Below are positions 33,588-43,289 of a stretch of 64,000 nucleotides of DNA, in pieces (the first letter of the stretch is position 1; the number at the start of each line of letters is the position of its first letter). The stretch spans positions 672,557 through 736,556 of the forward strand of contig KN817523.1 of NCBI GenBank assembly GCA_000827495.1, given 5' to 3'. The position numbers were made by a program, and so were the translations under genes. The stretch is from Hypholoma sublateritium FD-334 SS-4 (taxonomy: Eukaryota; Basidiomycota; Agaricomycetes; Agaricales; Strophariaceae). The notes beneath the pieces are model-generated. The model saw only the letters and a list, made by a program, of their open reading frames with translations, searched no databases and was not told where the DNA came from.

Positions 33588-34157
33588 TAGGGACATACAT
33601 TTCCGGGCGCAGCTTCGCAGCTGCAGCGACGCAGCCAGCTGCGACTGCTTTGTCAGAATTATTTGAATATCCGCCGGCCGGCCGCGTTACATTCTGTCCT
33701 TAGTTTCAAACACGGTCAAANAAATATCAGTCACNCTGCTCTTGGTTAGCTCATTGTCGCGTCGGTGATTGAGCTCGTCGTCTCTAACAGCGAGCTCACA
33801 TTTNAGCCAAAATATTGAATCTATCTAAGGCGCTTTGGCACTTAATTGACCAATANTGTATTCCAGACGCTGTGAAGAGAGATTAATGGGTTTGTAGCGC
33901 TATGGAGTGAGATATCATGCATTTGCTACAAACGTCAACGGCGGCGAGCAAGCGGCGGGAATAGGCGGGACCCGCGGAAGACGACGAGCGGGATCGGTTA
34001 GCACCGGTTGCCACATGTGGCATCTGTGACTCTGTGTTTCTTGATGACGAGGTCACACGCAGCTAACCGGCGGACACTGAACATTTTGATGACAAAGCGG
34101 TCGCAGCCCCCAGCGTCGCAGCTGCTGCGACGCTGCGTCCGGAAATGTATGTCCCTA
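33588..34157. mobile_element. MITE-like element, TA target-site duplication
   Basis: The sequence starting GGGACATACATTTCCGG at 33590 is mirrored in reverse complement at the other end, finishing at 34155. The inverted arms are about 67 nt long, including a shared GCTGCGAC...GCTTTGTCA inner part, with few mismatches and CAGC-rich interiors. TA flanks both ends (33588-33589, 34156-34157), the expected duplication for TA-targeting cut-and-paste transposons. The 566-nt element has no transposase coding capacity and contains ambiguous bases at 33721, 33735, 33804 and 33856. It occupies most of the spacer between the divergent glutaredoxin and HAD phosphatase genes. Confidence 0.85.
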
Positions 34158-34230
34158 ATTTTAAACCGCCGACGCCTTTGCCGCTTGAGTTTCCCTCTCA
34201 GGCATAACCGTGACCATTCGACAAGTCACC

Positions 34231-35212
34231 ATGGGCTCCAACTCGAAGAGAACCGCGGAATATGTTCTATTCGATATGGATGGTGGGCATTTCAACCTCA
34301 ACTCTTCCACAGCTCTTCCATTGAACTTATAGTCATTTTCTAGGGCTCATGCTCGATTCCGAGAAAATCTACACGATCGCGACCAGTCAGTCGATGCTCT
34401 TATTTTGATCTCTATGTAAATGAACATCGAAGCCTTTGATTAGATGCAATTCTCGCAAAGTACGGCAAACAGATGACCTGGGATATGAAAGCCGGGTGTA
34501 TGGGAAAGCGTGAGCACGGGTATCCATCGCACAAGGAAACAATATGGTTCTTAGAACTTCTCAGCGGAACGACAGGCTGCAATCCACACATTGTCCTTCT
34601 TTCCAGATATACCTCTTGGAATCGATGAATTTTTAAGAGAGAGAAATCGTGTACAGGATGAACTGTGGCCTACCGTCCCTTTGATGCCAGGAATCCGCAA
34701 GTTAGTGTTCCATCTGAAGAAACACAACATCCCCATGGCCGTTGCCACAAGTTCTCGCAGAAGAAACTTTGAAATGAAAACTGCTCACCATCAAGACCTG
34801 TTTGAGTGTTTCGAAGGGAAAATTGTCTGTGGCGACGACACACAGTATAATATGCTGGGGAAACCTGCACCTGATATCTTTCTAGTCACAGCTGCAATAT
34901 ATCTGGGCAGGAATGTAGGAAGCCCGACCGCAACCCCAACCGAGGACAATGTCAACGAGAGGGCAAAAGGACTTGTCTTCGAGGACGCTATACCAGGCGT
35001 ACAAGCTGGAAAGCGGGCAGGTATGTCAGGCACGTACAATAAATGATTCGGGCGCTTGTAAAGTGATTGACCTACTATACCATACAGTGGCTTGGGTGCC
35101 AGATCCAAACCTTCTGAAGCTCAAATATACAGCGAAAGAAAAAGCCGATCAAGTCCTTGGATCTTTAGAGCACTTTAAACCTGAAGAATGGGGTTTGCCT
35201 CCATTCAATTGA
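34231..35212 (+). CDS. HAD-superfamily phosphatase (pseudouridine-5'-phosphatase/Gs1-like)
   Basis: Five exons: 34231-34282, 34344-34385, 34444-34509, 34565-35029, 35088-35212 (249 residues). The HAD motif I is VLFDMDGLMLDSE (nucleophile and acid Asp). Motif II lies in VATSSRR, motif III is the Lys in GKPAPDIF, and motif IV is LVFEDAIPGVQAGKRAGMS. Together they place it with sugar- or pseudouridine-phosphate phosphatases (HDHD1/Gs1 type). The last intron most likely uses a GC donor at 35030 (TCAG|GCACGT), giving the family-typical AGMSVAWVPD. A GT donor nine bases upstream (35021) would delete three residues in frame. The MITE ends 74 nt before the start codon. The gene is convergent with the coiled-coil protein. 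Confidence 0.9.
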
Positions 35213-35445
35213 CGATTAAATACAGGCCAAGTGCCATTCAATACCCAGATATCTGGATTCGATATCTTGTCGGTCCCAGGTATGCCTTACAGATGATGGC
35301 ACGAACAAAGCACACATCTGGGCAGAATATAGGATATTCTGGGGAAATACCCCTACGGAAATGGGATAGATAAGAGACATGAACTATGAATCACAGATTA
35401 TATGACGACTGTAGCCGGTTGAAATTCAAAGGGGAGAGGTCTGAA

Positions 35446-38400
35446 TCATCGAACTACTAGGATGCCAGCGCCGCTCAAGCTATTACGGAGCAAGCTTCTG
35501 CACTGATTAGGGCTGATGACGCCATTGGCGGAAGGAGGGCATGTTGGAATAAGGGGAGCAACAGAACTGCTGACCTTGCGCCCTGCATTCACTATGGGAA
35601 TTTTTGGTAGCATGAAGGCAGCAGTAGGAACGATATGTCCATCTGCTCGAGGCGCCGGACCGGGTCTACTGCCAGTGCGCACGAGCTTTTTTATAACGCG
35701 AAGTGGCGCGGTAGGTTTTGCAACTGGCAGAGTGACTTTAGACGAGGTAACCGGCTTTGGAGTAGGGACTTTAAGCGAGGGCATTACTGAATGAGAAGGC
35801 ACAACTTTTGAAGAAACCACTTGTGTAGATTGCGACTGGAATTCATGCGAACCGTTTGTGACATGTTGGGATAATGGAGAGCGGGTGGTGGGTGAATAGG
35901 TGTTAACAGTATTTGATCTCGGCTTCGTCGATGGCAACGGGGGCTCTAAAGTTTGGCGAGAATATGGCCGAGTAGATGATGGTAAAAGAGTATTGATGGT
36001 GTTGGAGCGTGGTTTCATTGGAGATGTAGCATGCCATCCGCTAGGCGAAAGATACGATTTGACTGGTTTGTCGGGCAGAGTTGCAGTAGAGGGAGATTTG
36101 CCTTGTGATTGCGTATTTGAGAATCTATTGAAAATGACTTGACCTGTCCACAATTTGGATCCTCGCACGGAAAGATCGTGCGTAGGATTGTTAATGACTT
36201 GTTCAGGGGCTAGGTGATTGTTTTCCTTCGAGGAGCTTCGAATCGTGATGGGTGATTTGGTAAAAATAGTAGTCAGAGGCAACGGATTCACGGGGGACTG
36301 CTTGACTTTTTCTCTGCTAAAGCTCCCTTTTACTTTGGATTTCAGGGTGAGCTCTGGTTTCCGAGGACTCGAAATTTTACATCTAGAAGCCCCTGTTTGC
36401 TTGGAAGTGGATGCTTGCTGAATTTTGGGTCGACCAGTGGATACAATACTGTCCAAAGCAGCTGAGTTGGCCTTATTCTCAAAAGTGGGTGGCTTGTTGG
36501 AAATCAACTGCTGATTGACAAGGCCAAAAAACGGGGGATGAGAAGCGGGTCTCAAACATGTTGGTGAATCGAGTGAATTCGAAAATGAAGAATAAGTACT
36601 TGATGAGGACGAAGAAATGAGCAAGGAGCTGGTCATGGAGTCCGCGGCGCGATTTGAACCAAAATTTGCGGAAATCAGAGAGCTGGAACCGCGCCCTGAG
36701 TAGCAACGTGAGGTTAAAATGTGGTCAGCGATTAGTGCGAGATGGATCCCACCATTGATTTGAATCTCTGTGGATCCAACCGCACGTTCGCCCATTATAT
36801 CCTTACAAATGCGTGGAGCGTTCAGGCTTTGTAGCTGTTCCAAAGCATCTTTGTCAGAAATTAGTCGCTGATCCGTGAAAGTTGTCTCCGAATCTGAATC
36901 TCCATTCATTTCTAGTGAGCCAAGGTCGCTATTGGACAATGAGGCAACGAGGTCGGAAATTTGTGAAGTAAACCTGGATAAGTCCAGGCTGTTGGTATCA
37001 TTGGGAGCTGGAGGCGCTGCTGCTGAAATCTACAGAGGCAGATTAGAAACGCCGTTTTTATTGCATTGACGAAAACTTCAAGGCACGAACAGTATTTGAT
37101 CCAATAATATTCATGTTTTCCGTCATGATAACACCGCGACGTTTGCTCGGATCCCTAGCTGTGGGCACAGTGGGCTTGGATCTGTTAAGGTCTGACTCGA
37201 GGCATTCAGTCTTGAAACCGTGTCGGGTGGTAACTACACTGGGTTCAATAGTCTGGAGCGGAGGTCGCTTGTGTGACCGGGGTACTGTCAATTTGAATGA
37301 ATTTGGCTCCTTCAATGTAGATTTTCGAGTTTGCGCATGCGACTGGAGAACTTCGGGACAAGAGATAGGAAGTACGCTCCTTCGAGTGCGCCTCGAACGC
37401 AGACATTCTGGAATTTTAGCGGCATAAATTGTCCCCTGATTGGCGGTGATCTTTGGCAGCGTTCCATCTCGACAAGTAGATATGTCAAGAAGAGGGTGCT
37501 TCGCCTTGGGGGTCATGGTAAGTAATGAGTTATATGCCTTATGTGGGGCGGAATGCATTGAAAGGTCAGAAGCCGCGGAAGCCTTGGATGGCTTGCCTCT
37601 GGGTGAAAATTTGAGGTTCCTCTCAATCCATTTATCGTTTTGCACAACGGGTTCGCCACCGGAAATTTGAGCAATAGATGTTGTGTTTGACTGCTGCAGG
37701 GAGTCTAACAACGCGGATGATCGCTTTTTGTCAGCATCGATAAAAGCTACTCTTCTGATTTTTGCTTCTTGACTATAGATTTGTCTCAAAGTCTATGTAA
37801 AGTCACTTTAGCGAACTATTTGACAGTCACAAGGATAAATTACTGTTTGTGGGAATGTACTCGCTGGTTCTCCGCCGGTGGCATGCTCGTTTATTTGGAG
37901 ATATTCGGAGCCAGATGATGGAAGTCGATGGTCCTAAATCAAGTGGTCAGACACCGGTAGAGTTGTCCGTAGCGGACTGACCGAAAGAGATTGATGCAAG
38001 TTTATGCCGTCAAAAGAATCTTTTAACGACTGTTCGCATGCTTTGGGTTGGGATAGATTCAGGTTGGGTCCGTGAAGGGCTCCCTCACAGACACCGGAAG
38101 GACACAGTTCTCCAAAACATTCCTGTTCGAAAGAAATGGACAAGGGTGCCCTCTGCATAAAAATGTGGTACACACCTCTTTAGCAGCATTTTCCGCCCAT
38201 TCTGCCATAGATTTGAATGTCACGCTGGAAACAGGAGACGGGGAAGACTCAGAAAGGACATTATTCTTCAGGTCCTTGAGCATGTCATCCAAGACCGTTG
38301 GTTTCACCTTAGAAGGAACATCGGGGTTGCATGAGCAGTTAATATCCATAAGAGTTGAAGGAGTCAAGAGATTGGTGTTGCTGGTTTCTAGTTCAGCCGT

Positions 38401-39072
38401 GGTCTTCCAAAATTCACAAACCTTTTCACGTTCGCGGAGGTCCTTGCGAGTCCGTAGAGTGAGATTAATGGCAGAAACACATTGCTCAGGGCTTCGGGGT
38501 TCAACTACCGCGGGCACGATTTGCGACCATGGCGATTGTTTATCTTTTGCTGCTTTCATGATGCTGGCAACAAGCGCATCTTCAGCTTCGGCGTTAGACA
38601 TGATGGAAAGTGCGGCACGGTAAACAGGATTGTTTATACCGATCCCAGCCAAGATGTGGATGAAATCTCCGTATCGACGAACTTGAGAAACGAGGTCGTT
38701 TATTCTTTCATCTACCTGCTGTATGTACAGCGCATCCTTTCGGCGCTGTTCAACCTCGGCATAAAGGCGTACACGACTGGTCTGAAGCTCATCTCGGAGA
38801 AGAGCAATCTCAGCACGTACTGCGGCATTCTCGGCTTCGAGACTGCTGTTAATTGCCTCTAAAGATCGCACGCGGCGGCTTAGATGAAGGAACCGCGATT
38901 TCAGGGCATTGAGGGAGACCATAGATGCTGCGGGGTTGCGAAATCGTCCCACATGTCCGAAGAGAGCCCCTAACAAGAGATTGGGCTTACAGCAGGACAG
39001 AATAGCACCTATCACTTCGTTCCTGTCCAGTGAACTGACGTCCGGCGCCGACAGCGAAGTACTCAAATCCAT
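35446..39072 (-). CDS. Large coiled-coil and disordered protein, family unknown
   Basis: Five exons: 39072-38176, 38122-37982, 37933-37844, 37792-37087, 37022-35446 (1136 residues; the last junction is uncertain, as an alternative phase-0 splice exists). Residues about 50-135 form a predicted coiled coil (SLEAINSSLEAENAAVRAEI and onwards). The rest is basic, Ser/Thr/Pro/Lys-rich and disordered. The C-terminal half contains two imperfect copies of a KPRSNT(I/V)NT unit near 35880-36020 and many SSK and KPT motifs. This composition resembles cytoskeletal or chromosome-associated scaffold proteins, but I find no shugoshin or other signature, so no function is assigned. The start at 39072 (MDLSTSLSAPD) is the first ATG after an upstream intergenic region. 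Confidence 0.65.
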
Positions 39073-39588
39073 GCTAACAAGTAGCGTAATGGGACCTGGC
39101 AAAATTAGGTGAAATTAGGCGCAGTTTTTCGATGAAGCTTATGGGGTGTCGCGCAGTTGAGTGCTTTAGTGCGGAGAAGATATGGTTGACAGTATATACG
39201 AGCTATTGGAGGTTGACAATACGCATTCTGTTCGCGTCATAATCGATGCTGCAGCCTGCTAGGCCCTGCTAAAATAGTCTTGAGGGTTCAAGGTTGCACG
39301 GGCTCGAGCTTGTTGGAAAATGTGCTGTTGATACCTGCTTTGGATTGAATCGGTGCTTTGGATGGTAAAAAATGGTAAGGAGGTTCGAAAGTGAGGAATG
39401 ACTAGTAGCACGGACTCCGGGGTGAAGGAGATAAGTGATCATGTTCAGCTTTATGAGTTTATTTAGGCCTATTGACGCATCTAGACTCCTTGGCCATCAT
39501 TATAGATGCCGCAAAGCCGTTGCAGCGCTCACTGGAAGCTCAGCACAGCATCCCCGGAGTCTACCAAGCCACTCTTTACTCAACCACC
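39073..39588. other. Divergent intergenic region
   Basis: 516 nt lie between the divergent coiled-coil and BAX-inhibitor-like genes. No coding or repeat signal stands out. Confidence 0.45.
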
Positions 39589-40930
39589 ATGAGCAACTAT
39601 CCAGTCCCCCCACCTGCATACGGACCGTCTGGATCCTCCCAGAAAAATATCTATCAGGATGCTCCTGAGAACGATTCTCGAGAGCCTTTACTGGCAGGAA
39701 GCTCAAGCCGGGGAAACGGGATCTATGACCAACCTAGTCATGACGACTTGCCTGACGATTTCAAGGTAATCTGCTTCCTCATGGCTAAGATCGACATCTG
39801 AAACATTTAATTCTCGCTTAGTATGGCGTTTCTGTCGCTGAGAGCGCCCCGGATATTCGAAATGCATTCGTGCGCAAGATTTACACAATACTTCGTAAGT
39901 CAAGTTGCACTGGCCTTGCCATGTCTCCCAACGTCTAATAACACTTCATAGTCTTGCAACTGGTAAGACTCTACCATTCTGGACGCATTCTTTTTTCTTT
40001 TTCTTGATTTCTCATGGACGACTTAATTAGGGAGCAACCACGATCGTTGGCGCAGCCATCTACACCTCGCCGTCAGTTATATCTTGGGTTTTAACGCAGT
40101 AAGCTGGTAAATTTACATATGACGAACGTATTCTTACTTTCTACGTAGCGTCTGGGCTTTCTATCTTCCTCTTTTCGGTACTTTGGTCAACCTTCTTGTA
40201 CTCTACTGGAAACGCCATACACACCCATGGAACTTGATTCTGCTCTCAACCTTCACTCTCATGGAGGCATTCACCATTGGAGTTGCAATTTCATTCTACC
40301 CAGATGTTCTTGTTCTTCAGGCACTGTGAGTGTTATCTATTCTTGTTCAAATTGCATCTATAATACTACTACCAATCTAGGCTCATTACGACTGGGGTTT
40401 TCCTTGGATTGACTCTGTTCACCTTCCAATCGAAGGTTTGTGTCGTACCCGCCGACAATAATTCATTGACATATTCACTGTCCTAGTATGATTTCTCGGG
40501 AATGGGGCCATTTCTCTTTGGCAGTTTGATGGCTCTCTGTATGTCATCCATCAAATACAACTTCATATAGTAAAACTAAAACTGCTTTCCTAGGCGTAAC
40601 CGGCTTCATTGGCATTTTCCTTCCATTCAATAGCACTATGGATCTCATCTATGCTATTGGGGGCTGCCTCATCTTTAGCGGTTACATTGTATATGACACA
40701 TACCTCATCAACAAACGGCTTTCCCCCGACGAGTTCATTATGGGTGCAATCAGTCTCTATCTTGAGTGAGTAATGTCTCGTACCCGCTTTTCTACTACCG
40801 CTGAATTGGACTATCATATTAGCTTCATAAACTTGTGTAAGTTTTGCAGTCTGAAAGACACGCATATATTCTAAAGCTCCTCGTAGTCCTCAGCATACTT
40901 CGCTTGCTCAACAACGTTCACGACCGTTAG
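39589..40930 (+). CDS. BAX inhibitor-1/lifeguard-family membrane protein (Bxi1-like)
   Basis: Ten exons: 39589-39765, 39822-39894, 39952-39962, 40031-40098, 40149-40325, 40381-40435, 40487-40538, 40594-40765, 40823-40836, 40887-40930 (280 residues). TMBIM proteins are seven-helix ER or vacuolar membrane proteins affecting Ca2+ leak and stress-induced cell death. The N-terminal 60 residues are Pro/Tyr/Ser-rich (YPVPPPAYGPSG). Family landmarks are FVRKIYTILLLQL, SVWAFYLPLF, LMEAFTIGVAISFY, LFTFQSKYDFSGMGPFL, the helix GGCLIFSGYIVYDTYLI, and a C-terminus IGAISLYLD-like then FINLFLSILRLLNNVHDR. Two exons are tiny: 11 nt (39952) and 14 nt (40823). Confidence 0.93.
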
Positions 40931-41228
40931 GGACAGTGGTTACAAGATCGCTCCACATATCTGGCCGCCTGTTTACTAATACTTATGAAGTTTGTTCCCC
41001 AAGTTTGTCGTATCTAGCAGTGTTGTGTAAAATGTCTAAGTTTAAAGTTCCATTTGATTCTTGTCCAGGTTACAAATACTATAGTCGTCAAATGATTGTT
41101 GATGTCCAACAAATGTTTTCTTGCGACCATAAAGAAGAAGCAAGTACGAAAGCCGTTATTGTTCAGACCCCAAAGTCTTCTTTGCATTGCGTGGAGTAAG
41201 AACTTTGCCTTGAAGATATCCGCGGTAC
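40931..41228. other. Convergent 3' spacer
   Basis: 298 nt between convergent stop codons. AT-rich, nothing coding. Confidence 0.4.
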
Positions 41229-43057
41229 TCAGCGAGCTTTGAACAAGTAGTGGCCAACACCCCATCTTACATAAATGAACATGATCAGTGGTTGCTAGTC
41301 ATATTAAAAGGTTGACATACTGGTCTCCTCCCTCCATGTTGAATAGTTCTGAGCAGGCAATGTAGAAGACTCGGAACCTGAATGGACAAAGTCGTTATTC
41401 AAATATTTATTTCGTACTGAGGTCCCGGTCAAGAACAAACCTATTGTATGCTTTCCTCCCTTCCATAGGTGGAAGGCCTTTCTGTACTGCATCCGCCTCG
41501 AGGGTTTTCATACCTTCTGAAAGGGTAAAAAATAATAATCAGATCTCTGCGCATCGTCATAGAGATGAGACTGGTGTTGATATACATGCACTTACTTTTC
41601 CCATTCCGATCTTGCGTTCGAATCCAGTCTTCGCATGTGCGAGAATAATGAGTCCCCGGTAGATACCAGGTCCGAAGAAGTACAAGATCTGACTGAAAAT
41701 AGAGCTTTGACTAGGTGAACACCCAGTCTAAGTAATACCAGAAGCTTCCCTGGATATGCTTACAAAAAGGTCGTGAGAAGGCATAGTTCCTCCTTCAAAG
41801 GATGATGTTTTAGAAAAGACTCTGACCATATATCAACTTCAGATGCGTACCGGAGAAGAAATTTTCGGCCATCCATCCATCGTCTTGAACAAAGTGATAT
41901 GGCGTTGTTCTATGGCAAAATATGTGAACAAACAACAGGGATTCATCTGCTTCTTCAGAGTGATCGTTTTCTGCCGAGGTTTCTGATTTCTCATGCTGCG
42001 GGCGCAGCCAGGTAGACACTTTTTTGAACAGTTGTTGGTAATTCTTCATGTGTTCGAACATCTTAGCAAAGTGTTCTGTTTGAGCGTGGGTATGGCCTGA
42101 GGTTGCTTAACAATGGATTTACCTCAATGCTTAGTATTCTGTCGAATCTGTAGGGGGAGCTTTGTCAGCATTGTACAAAATCGAGTTTAGACAAGAGATA
42201 ATTCACAGTTTAGTGACATTGAATTCATGGGTGTTAACATCTGCGGTGATGATCTGTTCCAGGTGTGAGATAATTACACACGTCGATTTATCTTCTAAGA
42301 TTCTCACTTCAAGGTTAGTTATGCCCCGGGATCTGGCAGTCGCATCGATATGTTGTTTTTGTGTAGCCGAGTTCGAAAGACCAGTGATGCGCGAGTTGGG
42401 ATATTTCTGGGTAATCCCAATTAGTCATAGTTTTTAAGGCGTGTGCATGAATAAGTTCTCACCTCTGCGAGAAATAATGAAAGGCTGCCCCATCCTAGAT
42501 AGGCGTCAGTCTGTCATCCCGAGGAGTGTTTATGAACCATTACACGTACCACATCCAAGGTCTAAAACATCGAGCCCGTCTTTAAGGCGTGCCTTCGCGC
42601 AATAACTCTCCAGCATAAGTTTCTCCGCCTCTGCAAGGGTTTCGCGACCGGTAGGATAAAGGCATGATGAGTATTTCCCATAAGGTCCGAGAGTGGATAG
42701 AATAAAATCTGTCGAGACCTGAGCGCAAGTTAAACGGTACTTCAACGACGGGGTGCACCAGTGGAGAATACTTACTTCATAGTGCTGTTCGTTAGCCTTT
42801 TCTGGGACCTCTGCGATACTAGAGCGATTCCGAACATCTTCAATCCATTTCATCTTTGCCGTATGGTTGGCTTCGAAAGAGCCGGCATCAATCTCGCGTA
42901 GACGCTGACGCAGGAGCATGCGTATAGCAACTCGCACAAGGAAGTCCGGGATGAGCCCCTGTAATATTTTCGAGATTCAGCGTGCCTTTCTGCATTGAAA
43001 TCATTTGAACAGTACCCGATCGAGAAGGCGATACCCAACTTCGAGGAGGCTGTTCAT
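41229..43057 (-). CDS. Cyclopropane-synthase-like SAM-dependent methyltransferase
   Basis: Thirteen exons: 43057-43016, 42958-42776, 42718-42550, 42494-42463, 42406-42308, 42253-42207, 42147-42123, 42061-41851, 41792-41764, 41692-41596, 41516-41441, 41377-41321, 41265-41229 (367 residues). The family is the CFA/coclaurine-N-methyltransferase-like group common in fungi and plants. Landmarks are GLIPDFLVRVAIRMLLRQRL, EKANEQHYE, KYSSCLYPTGRETLAEAE, the SAM-binding VLDLGCGWGSLSLFLAE, ITGLSNSATQ, FDRILSIEMFEHMKNY, FVHIFCHRTTPYHF, GGTMPSHDLF and the C-terminal RVFYIACSELF and WGVGHYLF. The substrate is not predictable. An acidic Ser/Glu-rich insertion of about 20 residues (about 41939-41998) replaces the short turn usually found before LFVHIF; no splice sites flank it. 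Confidence 0.9.
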
Positions 43058-43289
43058 AGCAGAATGGTTGCAGAATGGGAGGGAGTAGGCACTAGGTAGC
43101 GAAACAGATATTGATGAGCCGGGCCATATTTATGACAGTGGCTGAAGTAAAATTATACATTCCTCTTCCCTGTATCTAAGGAATGGTATGCACGTGACAG
43201 TCTGAGGTCGGAATCGGTGATCGAATGACCAATTTTTGGTATCGGTAACATACAAACATCGAACTACACTCAGCTGTATCATTGCTGTA

